Assembly: GCA_900770895.1 (NCBI GenBank)
Contig: CAAGMF010000068.1
Coordinates: 1 to 23,316 of the forward strand
Direction: 5' to 3'
From: an uncultured Mitsuokella sp.
Lineage (GTDB): Bacteria > Bacillota > Negativicutes > Selenomonadales > Selenomonadaceae
Length of the DNA stretch: 23,316 nucleotides
Shown: one piece after another, positions 15,096-20,674 of the stretch
How positions within the stretch are numbered: position 1 is the first letter of the stretch
How the letters are laid out: the number at the start of each line of letters is the position of its first letter
Notes under the pieces: model-generated
What the model saw: the letters and a program-made list of their open reading frames with translations, nothing else
What the model was told of the DNA's origin: nothing
The model's database searches: none
Position numbers and translations under genes: made by a program

Positions 15096-15150
15096 CATCA
15101 AACAGGCAACCATCGAGCGAGGTGCTAACCGTCTATCGGTGGCCTTTTCT
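15053..15150 (-). ncRNA. Candidate antisense (antitoxin) RNA
   Basis: On the minus strand a perfect TATAAT (15162-15157) predicts a start near 15150, and the shared terminator would end it near 15053, giving an RNA of about 100 bases. The -35 region is weak (ATAGCA at 17-base spacing). The RNA carries CACCTCGCT, the exact complement of AGCGAGGTG, which contains the peptide gene's ribosome site (14981-14989). It also overlaps the mRNA fully at the terminator. This is the layout of par/Fst antitoxin RNAs. Existence and function are inferred. Confidence 0.5.
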
Positions 15151-15158
15151 ATGTCTAT

Positions 15159-15194
15159 TATAGCACGTAACTTTTTTTGTGCTATATTTTTTTT
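15159..15194 (+). terminator. Hairpin with T-tract facing the TauE/SafE gene end
   Basis: TATAGCAC (15159-15166) pairs with GTGCTATA (15179-15186) around a T-rich loop, then eight T. It would stop plus-strand read-through before the converging permease gene. The same bases overlap the minus-strand promoter. Confidence 0.6.
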
Positions 15195-15196
15195 CG

Positions 15197-15952
15197 TCAC
15201 CGCAGCAGCATCAGCAGGGCACCGCTGGTCGGCAGGGCTACGGTGGCGGCTTTCAGCAGCTTCAGCGGTGCCAGGTGGGTGAATTTCGCACCGATCCAGG
15301 ATCCGATCATGAGGCCGGCTACGGTCTGCAGGAATATCGCGTAGTCGAGGTGGCCGTTCACGAGGTAGCCGAGGCCGCCGGCGGCCGATATGGGCAGCAC
15401 GATGAGCATGCAGGTGCCGATGGCTTTCAGCAGCGGTACGCCGAATACCATGAGCAGGCTGGCCTGGATGAAGGCGGCAGCGCCGATGCCAAAAGCGCCG
15501 GACAGGAAGCCGTTGATGATGCCGGCGATGATGCCGTATATCCAGAGCTTGCGCCCCGTCAGCAGTTCCTTGCGAATGTGCATGTGGCGGTCGAGCCACT
15601 TGTCCTGATACAGCTTCGTATAGAGCGTCAGCGCCGAGAGAGCGAGCATGAGTGCCGTGGCCGTGCGCAGCATCGCGGGCGGCATGATGTTCGAGGTGTT
15701 CGCACCGATGATGGCACCGATGATGCCGCCGAGGCCGATGATGGCACCGGTCTTTACGATGACCTCGTGCTCACGGAAATGGGACACGGTGCCTGACAGC
15801 ATCGTGAATACCATAGCGGAGAGCGCCACGGCGAGGGCCGTGTGGATCGGGACGCCGAAGCCGACGACGAGCAGGGCGATGGTGACGCCGGCACCGCCCG
15901 CGCCGACGAAGCCGATGACGCAGCCGAGCAGGAGCATGGATAGCAGAAGCAT
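15197..15952 (-). CDS. TauE/SafE (TSUP) family membrane permease
   Basis: A 251-residue integral membrane protein. The ATG at 15952 follows AGGAGT by 8 bases on the minus strand. About eight hydrophobic segments are visible in two similar halves, each with a glycine-rich opening: GCVIGFVGAGGAGVTIALLVVGFGVP in the first and IIAGIINGFLSGAFGIGAAAF in the second, followed by FGVPLLKAIGT. This two-fold repeat and length are usual for the sulfite exporter TauE/SafE family, which moves sulfite, sulfoacetate, sulfolactate or related anions. The true substrate is unknown; no sulfur-metabolism gene is adjacent. The tRNA-Glu terminator lies just upstream, so it probably has its own promoter, which I cannot define in the 30 bases between. 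Confidence 0.88.
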   Translation of the reverse strand: MLLLSMLLLGCVIGFVGAGGAGVTIALLVVGFGVPIHTALAVALSAMVFTMLSGTVSHFREHEVIVKTGAIIGLGGIIGAIIGANTSNIMPPAMLRTATALMLALSALTLYTKLYQDKWLDRHMHIRKELLTGRKLWIYGIIAGIINGFLSGAFGIGAAAFIQASLLMVFGVPLLKAIGTCMLIVLPISAAGGLGYLVNGHLDYAIFLQTVAGLMIGSWIGAKFTHLAPLKLLKAATVALPTSGALLMLLR

Positions 15953-15982
15953 AGACGGGGACTCCTTTCAGGAATGACAAAC

Positions 15983-16011
15983 AAAAAAGCCAGAACCTGC
16001 AGGTTCTGGCT
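15983..16011 (-). terminator. Terminator after tRNA-Glu
   Basis: A perfect 24-base palindrome (15988-16011, arms AGCCAGAACC / GGTTCTGGCT), followed on the minus strand by TTTTTTGTTTG. Confidence 0.93.
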
Positions 16012-16019
16012 GAATATGC

Positions 16020-16094
16020 TGGTGACGCCTATGAGATTCGAACTCATGAACCCGCCGTGAGAGGGCGGTGTCTTAACCACTTGACGAAGGCGCC
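16020..16094 (-). tRNA. tRNA-Glu (anticodon CUC)
   Basis: A 75-base tRNA on the minus strand, with CCA encoded (16022-16020). Acceptor arms GGCGCCT / AGGCGTC pair with one G-U. The D stem is GTC/GAC. The anticodon stem CCGCC/GGCGG holds loop CTCTCAC, giving anticodon CTC at positions 34-36. The T arm is ATGAG-TTCGAAT-CTCAT and the discriminator base is A. It would read GAG. It lies 72 bases downstream of gltX on the same strand with no evident promoter of its own. Confidence 0.95.
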
Positions 16095-16101
16095 ACATTA
16101 T

Positions 16102-16145
16102 GAAAGCCTCATTTTCGTTGTCCTCCGTTTGAGGAACCGGCTTTC
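16102..16145 (-). other. Hairpin between gltX and tRNA-Glu
   Basis: GAAAGCC (16102-16108) pairs with GGCTTTC (16139-16145), with an inner TCCTC/GAGGA stem. There is no T-run on the minus strand, so it looks more like an RNA-processing or spacer structure than a terminator. Confidence 0.45.
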
Positions 16146-16166
16146 AAGCTGACAAAAAGAATTCTA

Positions 16167-17618
16167 TTACATATTTTCGAGTTTGTCAAGACTTTTTTTG
16201 AGTCGGAGCAAAGATTTTTCGCGGCCCAGGATTTCGAGCAGCTCGGTCGCGCCGCCCGGAGTGACTTTCTGGCCGGCCACAGCGATGCGCAGGACCCACA
16301 TGACAAGTCCTTTTTTCAGGCCGCGGTCGTCGATGGCTTTCTGCAGAGCGGCATAGAGAGCGTCGTTCGTCCACTCCGTCTGCGCTTCGAGGAGATCGAT
16401 GAGCTCCGGCAGCAACTCCTTGGCCTTTTCCGGCGTGACCTTGTTGCGCTTGTTGACGTAGAGGTCGGCGTCGAATTCCGGCTGGTCGATGAGGAAAGCG
16501 ATGTTGTCGCGGACTTCGCCGAGACGCGTGAGGCGCGTCTTGAGCAGGGCCGCGAGCTTCGGCCACGTCTGGGCCAGGTTGTCCGGCAGGTCGCCGGCAT
16601 AGGGGCGGGCGAGAGACGCGAACTCGTCATCGGCCATGGCCTTGAAGTACTCGCCGTTGATCCAGCCGAGCTTGTCGTAGTCGAATACGGCCGGGGACTT
16701 CGAGAGGCCGTCGAGCGAGAAATGCTCGATGAGCTCGTCCATCGTGAATATTTCCTGATTCGTGGTCTTCGGGTTCCAGCCGAGCAGGGCGACATAGTTC
16801 GTGATGGCCTGCGGCAGGTAGCCCATCTCGACGAGATCGTTGAACGAGGTGGCACCGTGGCGCTTCGAGAGCTTCGAGACGGAGCCATCCTCGTTCTTGC
16901 CCATGACCGGGGCGAGGTGGATGAATACCGGCAGCTCCCAGCCATAGCCCTGATAGAGCAGGACATGTTTCGGCGTCGACGTGATGAATTCTGCGCCGCG
17001 GATGATATGGGTGATGCCCATGAGATGGTCGTCGATGACGTTCGCGAAGTTATAGGTAGGCATGCCGTCGCGCTTCAGCAGGACCTGATCCTCGAGCTCT
17101 TCGTTCTTTATCGTGATGTTGCCGTGCAGCACATCGAAATAGGTCGTCTCGCCCGAGAGCGGCATCTTCTGGCGGATGACGTAGGGATCGCCGTTTTTCA
17201 GGTGCTCGTCAATGACCTCCTGCGGCAGGTCGCGGCAGGTACGGTCGTAGCCGCCGAATTCGCCGGTCGAGTGGTTCTCGTCCGGATCGCAGAAGCAGTA
17301 GTAGGCGTGGCCGAGCTCGACGAGCTTTTCAGCGTATTCCTTGTAGATGGCTTTGCGTTCGCTCTGGACATAGGGCGCGTAGTCACCGCCGAATCCAGGG
17401 CCCTCATCGGGGACGATGTTGGCAGCAGCGAGCGTATTCTTTATGAAATCCACGGCATCAGCGACATAGCGCGCCTGGTCGGTGTCCTCGATGCGCAGGA
17501 TGAAATCGCCGTGCTGGGATTTCGCGAACAGATAGGCGTAGAGTGCAGTGCGCAGATTGCCGATATGCATATAACCCGTCGGGCTCGGAGCAAAACGGGT
17601 ACGGACTCTTTTGGTCAA
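16167..17618 (-). CDS. gltX: Glutamyl-tRNA synthetase
   Basis: Class I aminoacyl-tRNA synthetase of 483 residues, the normal length, that charges tRNA-Glu with glutamate in the cytoplasm. The start is TTG at 17618, 7 bases after GGAGG; the family opening (TKRVRTRFAPSPTG) begins right there. The ATP motif HIGN is at 18-21 (HIGH variant) and the second motif KLSKR at 249-253. ILRIEDTD and the zinc-site cysteines C108, C110 and C128 are present. The C-terminal anticodon-binding domain follows. Whether it also charges tRNA-Gln (non-discriminating type, with GatCAB) cannot be judged here. A promoter and a leader of about 95 bases with a 7-pair hairpin lie upstream. The tRNA-Glu gene follows 72 bases after the stop and is probably in the same transcript. 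Confidence 0.97.
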   Translation of the reverse strand: MTKRVRTRFAPSPTGYMHIGNLRTALYAYLFAKSQHGDFILRIEDTDQARYVADAVDFIKNTLAAANIVPDEGPGFGGDYAPYVQSERKAIYKEYAEKLVELGHAYYCFCDPDENHSTGEFGGYDRTCRDLPQEVIDEHLKNGDPYVIRQKMPLSGETTYFDVLHGNITIKNEELEDQVLLKRDGMPTYNFANVIDDHLMGITHIIRGAEFITSTPKHVLLYQGYGWELPVFIHLAPVMGKNEDGSVSKLSKRHGATSFNDLVEMGYLPQAITNYVALLGWNPKTTNQEIFTMDELIEHFSLDGLSKSPAVFDYDKLGWINGEYFKAMADDEFASLARPYAGDLPDNLAQTWPKLAALLKTRLTRLGEVRDNIAFLIDQPEFDADLYVNKRNKVTPEKAKELLPELIDLLEAQTEWTNDALYAALQKAIDDRGLKKGLVMWVLRIAVAGQKVTPGGATELLEILGREKSLLRLKKSLDKLENM

Positions 17619-17676
17619 GATAATGCCTCCATATCATAGCTACACAAGAAGTTTTCGTATCGTCTCGAAGCGTCGT

Positions 17677-17706
17677 ATCCGGCAGGAATAGAAGGAGTTG
17701 CCGGAT
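17677..17706 (-). promoter_or_regulatory. Hairpin in the gltX leader
   Basis: ATCCGGC (17677-17683) and GCCGGAT (17700-17706) form a 7-pair stem with a 16-base loop in the predicted gltX leader. On the minus strand the loop carries ACTCC, complementary to part of the GGAGG ribosome site. No T-box specifier or conserved T-box sequence is visible. Confidence 0.35.
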
Positions 17707-17722
17707 GCGACCATATAGCTTC

Positions 17723-17751
17723 AGTATACAATAAAGCCGCCAGCCACGCAA
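17723..17751 (-). promoter_or_regulatory. Probable gltX promoter
   Basis: On the minus strand TTGCGT (17751-17746), 17-base spacer, TATACT (17728-17723). The start codon lies about 100 bases downstream. Confidence 0.55.
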
Positions 17752-17803
17752 GATGCGACGGCAGCTGACGGCCGCAGGCCATACAGGGAGACTTCGGTTC
17801 CGG

Positions 17804-17832
17804 TTGCCTTTTTGACGGCAAAAACGTATAAT
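17804..17832 (+). promoter_or_regulatory. Probable promoter of the LysR gene
   Basis: TTGCCT (17804-17809), 17-base spacer, TATAAT (17827-17832). A second TATAAT at 17839-17844 lacks a good partner. An imperfect palindrome CTAT...ATAG near 17860-17880 might be a regulator site. Confidence 0.5.
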
Positions 17833-17908
17833 AATAACTATAATTTGGGAAAATAGATTCTATGAATATATTGTATAGCAATGTGGTACGGGAAGGGTCG
17901 TAGGCGTT

Positions 17909-18802
17909 ATGGAAATAAAGGATATGCGGGCTTTTTATGCCATCGTGGAGGAAGGCAATATCAGCCACGCAGCCCAGCGGCTTGGGGTGGCGCAGCCAGC
18001 CTTGTCACGGCAGATGAAGCGGCTCGAGACGAGCCTCGGCGTGCAGCTGTTCGAGCGTGGCAGCCGCCGGATCCGGCTGACCGAGGCCGGGCGGGTGCTC
18101 TGCTCGCGGGTGGAGCACATACTCGGCATGGTGGATGGCACGGTGCGCGAGATCACGGAGATCGGTACTGGAGTGGCGGGCTCGATCCGGCTCGGCACCA
18201 TCACGACCTCCGGCGCGCTGCTGCTGCCGGAGCTCATCACGGAGTTCCATCGGCGCTATCCCCGCGTGACGTACCAGATCTGGGAGGGCGAGGGCGCGCG
18301 CATCCTCGAGCTGCTCGACAGTCATCTCATCGAGATTGGCATCACGCGCACCCAGGTAGATCCCAAGGTCTATGAGTCCATCGTACTGCCGAATGAGCCG
18401 CTCGTGGTCATCATGAACCGCCAGCATGAGCATGGCGCCTCGCCGGAGGAAATCGAGCTGAAGGAGCTGCAGGGCGTCCCGATGCTCGTGCCTCTGCGCT
18501 GGCAGTCACTGTTCACGAGCAATTGCCGCAAGGCCGGCTTCGAGCCGGATATCCTATGCGTGAGCGACAGCATCGTGCAGGATCTGCTGCTGGCGAAGAT
18601 GGGCATGGGCATGGCCCTGCTGCCGATATCGTCGCGGACGCTGCTGACGGATGGCGACCTCATCTACAAGCGCCTGACGAATCCATCGATGAGCACGCAT
18701 ACGGTCATCGCCTGGCTGAAGAACCGGACGCTCTCGTCCTCGAGCCAGCATCTGATAAACTTGTTTCGCGAGCTGTACGATGATCAGCAGGTAAAGAGGT
18801 GA
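17909..18802 (+). CDS. LysR-family transcriptional regulator
   Basis: A 297-residue LysR-type regulator of normal length. The winged helix-turn-helix is at about residues 1-60: MEIKDMRAFYAIVEEGNISHAAQRLGVAQPALSRQMKRLE is a textbook LysR head, followed by LGVQLFERGSRRIRLTEAG. A linker helix and a periplasmic-binding-protein-like effector domain (GSIRLGTITTSGALLLPELITEFHRRYP onward) follow. Its ligand and targets are unknown. It is divergent from gltX, which is an unusual LysR target, so the true target may be elsewhere. Downstream its stop overlaps the ribosome site of the next small gene. The hotdog thioesterase 580 bases downstream is a candidate target if the small A+T-rich genes were inserted later. 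Confidence 0.93.
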   Translation: MEIKDMRAFYAIVEEGNISHAAQRLGVAQPALSRQMKRLETSLGVQLFERGSRRIRLTEAGRVLCSRVEHILGMVDGTVREITEIGTGVAGSIRLGTITTSGALLLPELITEFHRRYPRVTYQIWEGEGARILELLDSHLIEIGITRTQVDPKVYESIVLPNEPLVVIMNRQHEHGASPEEIELKELQGVPMLVPLRWQSLFTSNCRKAGFEPDILCVSDSIVQDLLLAKMGMGMALLPISSRTLLTDGDLIYKRLTNPSMSTHTVIAWLKNRTLSSSSQHLINLFRELYDDQQVKR

Positions 18803-18807
18803 GATCA

Positions 18808-19080
18808 TTGATTTATCCATTTATGACATTAGAGGATGACACGGAGATAACGCATACCGAAATGCAACCGGATGGTCGGGTAAAGGTTTATGTAGAAACG
18901 CCCGATGCCAAGGACTGCTTTCACAGCATGGTGTGTTATCTACCTGATTATCAGATTGAGGATGTAAAGGGATATACAGATGAGGAAGTAGAAAAATACA
19001 AAAACTTCATTCGCAAAGCAGCTCATTTAATCATTGAGTTCTCTCAAGAGGGAGGGTTCAATAATGCCACAGCTGTTTAA
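18808..19080 (+). CDS. Small acidic protein of unknown function, partner of a DUF4160 gene
   Basis: A 90-residue protein. The start is placed at TTG 18808, 6 bases after AGAGGTGA; GTG 18799 and ATG 18823 are alternatives. It is acidic, with no signal peptide or membrane segment. It begins IYPFMTLEDDTEITHTEM and ends in a helical segment (EVEKYKNFIRKAAHLIIEFSQ). I do not recognise a named domain with certainty. Small proteins of this look often sit beside DUF4160 genes (recalled, not checked). The end overlaps the start of the DUF4160 gene by 17 bases, so translation is probably coupled. Base composition is clearly A+T-richer than the neighbours, suggesting transfer. Confidence 0.75.
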   Translation: MIYPFMTLEDDTEITHTEMQPDGRVKVYVETPDAKDCFHSMVCYLPDYQIEDVKGYTDEEVEKYKNFIRKAAHLIIEFSQEGGFNNATAV

Positions 19081-19342
19081 GATTGGTAGCTATTGGATAT
19101 ATTTTTGGTCTGACGAAGGGAAACCTGCCGAACCAGTACATGTGCACGTATCTGAAGGTAGGCCTACAAGAAGTGCGACAAAGATATGGATAACAAGCGC
19201 AGGGAAATGCCTGAAATGCCATAATAAATCGCAGATTCCCAATAAAATATTGAACAACATTATGCGTATGATAGAGCTTAGAGTAGATTATATCGTGGAG
19301 TGCTGGGAAGAAAGATTTGGTGAGGTCAGGTATTATTGCTGA
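19064..19342 (+). CDS. DUF4160 domain protein
   Basis: A 92-residue protein. The start at 19064 follows GAGGGAGGG by about 7 bases. It has the DUF4160 signature: an early GSYWIYFWSDEGKPAEPVHVHV (aromatic strand, then P-x-HVHV), a middle Lys-Ile-Trp strand, and a C-terminal helix ending in the WEERFGEV segment. DUF4160 proteins are small, of unknown function, and often paired with another small gene (commonly DUF2442) in accessory regions; a toxin-antitoxin-like role has been suspected but I know of no proof. Cysteines occur in the middle (CLKCHNK) and at the very end. It is A+T-rich like its partner. Confidence 0.8.
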   Translation: MPQLFKIGSYWIYFWSDEGKPAEPVHVHVSEGRPTRSATKIWITSAGKCLKCHNKSQIPNKILNNIMRMIELRVDYIVECWEERFGEVRYYC

Positions 19343-19382
19343 TATTACCAAATGCAAAGCAGTAAAGGGAGGCATACAGGAT

Positions 19383-19793
19383 ATGGAACTGACGAATGTG
19401 AAGGTTGGTCTCAAAAATACGGTGACGGACCGGGTGACGGATGAGAATACGGCGGCGCATCTCGGCAGCGGCACGCTGCCGGTGTATGGGACGCCGGCGC
19501 TGTCCTGCCTCATGGAGCAGGCGGCAGCTGAGCTCGTGGAGCCGCTGCTGCCGGATGGCTGGACGACGGTCGGGGGCTCGATGGAGCTCATGCATGAGGC
19601 TCCCACGCCCGTAGGTATGTCCGTGCGGGCGGAGGCCGAGGTCACGGCGGTCGAGGGGCGCAAAATCGTCTTTGCCGTGCGGGCCTACGATGAGGCCGGC
19701 GAGATCGGCAAGGGCACGCACGTGCGCTTTGCCGTAGCTGTCGATCGCTTCATGGCCAAGGCTGCCGGCCGCAATGCGGCTGGGAATGAGTAA
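19383..19793 (+). CDS. FlK-like hotdog thioesterase
   Basis: A 136-residue single hotdog-fold protein related to fluoroacetyl-CoA thioesterase FlK. The start at 19383 follows AAGGGAGG by 10 bases. The three FlK catalytic positions are present: Thr37 (VYGTPAL), Glu45 (MEQAAAE) and His71 (LMHEAPTPVG). VRAEAEVTAVEGRKIVFAVRAYDEAGEIGKGTHVRFAV matches the rest of the family. Members outside Streptomyces cattleya are thought to cleave other short acyl-CoA esters, so fluoroacetate resistance should not be assumed. High G+C returns here. It lies 40 bases after the DUF4160 gene and has its own ribosome site. A hairpin terminator follows. Confidence 0.88.
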   Translation: MELTNVKVGLKNTVTDRVTDENTAAHLGSGTLPVYGTPALSCLMEQAAAELVEPLLPDGWTTVGGSMELMHEAPTPVGMSVRAEAEVTAVEGRKIVFAVRAYDEAGEIGKGTHVRFAVAVDRFMAKAAGRNAAGNE

Positions 19794-19870
19794 AGCCATA
19801 ACTGCCGATAAAACTTCAGTTAAAAATGACTATGAAGGCTTTCCAAGCGGGAAATATCGGTATATAGTAG

Positions 19871-19918
19871 TAGCATACGCTGGAATATTTTCTGGCGTGT
19901 GCTATTTTGTATATTTTG
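19871..19918 (+). terminator. Terminator after the thioesterase gene
   Basis: TAGCATACGC (19871-19880) pairs with GCGTGTGCTA (19895-19904, one G-U pair), followed by TTTTGTATATTTTG. Confidence 0.75.
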
Positions 19919-19972
19919 TCCGATGTTGGATGTGAATGATCTTTTTTTGATCAAGGTTTTGGAGGGATAGAG

Positions 19973-20674
19973 ATGGCTCAGTCGCAGAAGATTTTCATTG
20001 TAGAGGATGAACGCCGCATTGCCCGGTTCCTGCAGATCGAGTTGGAACATGAGGGCTACGTGACACAGACGGAGGAGAATGGCGAGCGCGCCTATGAGAA
20101 GCTCATGCAGGAGGATTTCGACCTCGTGCTGCTCGACATCATGCTGCCGGACCTCGATGGCATCACGATTTGCAAGCGCGTGCGCGAGGTATCGGATGTG
20201 CCGATCATCCTGCTCACGGCGAAGGATGATATCCAGGATAAAGTCAATGGTCTCGACATCGGTGCCGACGACTATGTGACGAAGCCGTTCAACATCCAGG
20301 AGCTCATGGCCCGCATCCGCAATGCGCTGCGCAAGCACGAGCCGAAGAAAGTGGATGAGTCCGGTTCGGGTGAGCGCCTGCAGGTGGGCGAGCTCGTCAT
20401 GTATCCGAGCCGCTACGAGGTCACTGCCTATGGCAAAGAGGTCCAGCTCACGAAGAAGGAGTATATGCTGCTCGAGTACCTCATGCGCAACAAGCGCAAC
20501 GTGCTGACGCGTGAGCAGATCCTCCAGGAGGTCTGGGGCTACGATTATACTGGCGATACGAATGTCGTCGATGTCTATATCCGCTACCTGCGTGCCAAGA
20601 TAGATGAGAAGTTCAATCACAAGTTCATCTTCACGGTGCGAGGCGTAGGCTATGCAGTCAAGGAAGTCGACTAA
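19973..20674 (+). CDS. OmpR-family response regulator (ArlR-like)
   Basis: A 233-residue two-component response regulator. The start at 19973 follows GGAGGG by 6 bases. The receiver domain (residues 5-120) has the acidic pair E11-D12, phosphoacceptor D55 in LVLLDIMLPDLDG, T82 and K104 (TKPF). The C-terminal winged helix has LTKKEYMLLEYLMRNKRNVLTREQILQEVWG and the final VRGVGYAVKE wing, placing it in the OmpR/PhoB group, nearest in appearance to ArlR. All phosphorylation residues are intact. The sensor kinase follows, with a 23-base overlap if its first ATG is used, so they form one operon. The signal and targets are unknown. No good promoter is seen between the upstream terminator and the gene. 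Confidence 0.95.
   Translation: MAQSQKIFIVEDERRIARFLQIELEHEGYVTQTEENGERAYEKLMQEDFDLVLLDIMLPDLDGITICKRVREVSDVPIILLTAKDDIQDKVNGLDIGADDYVTKPFNIQELMARIRNALRKHEPKKVDESGSGERLQVGELVMYPSRYEVTAYGKEVQLTKKEYMLLEYLMRNKRNVLTREQILQEVWGYDYTGDTNVVDVYIRYLRAKIDEKFNHKFIFTVRGVGYAVKEVD

Larger units (their letters stand above)
14923..15146. repeat. Inverted repeats flanking the small toxin-like gene
   Basis: The left copy (14923-14958) and the minus-strand reading of the right copy (15117-15146) share AAGGCCAC, CGGTTAGC and CCTCGC in the same order, with a 6-base length difference between. The two opposing transcripts would therefore start with nearly the same leader. Within one plus-strand RNA the copies could pair over long range. 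Confidence 0.75.

Noticed and set aside
14930..15195. CRISPR array or tracrRNA-like element
   Set aside because: The repeats are a single inverted pair and a single short direct repeat, with no regular spacers and no cas genes.
15087..15599. Minus-strand frame running from the permease gene into the toxin-like locus
   Set aside because: Arg/His/Pro-rich frame-shifted shadow of the TauE/SafE gene, whose true frame has clear membrane helices.
17619..17722. T-box riboswitch upstream of gltX
   Set aside because: The leader is too short and lacks the conserved T-box sequence and antiterminator; only one small hairpin is seen.
19383..19793. Fluoroacetate resistance gene
   Set aside because: The catalytic triad matches FlK, but most FlK-like proteins occur in organisms that never meet fluoroacetate, so only the fold and a general thioesterase role are supported.
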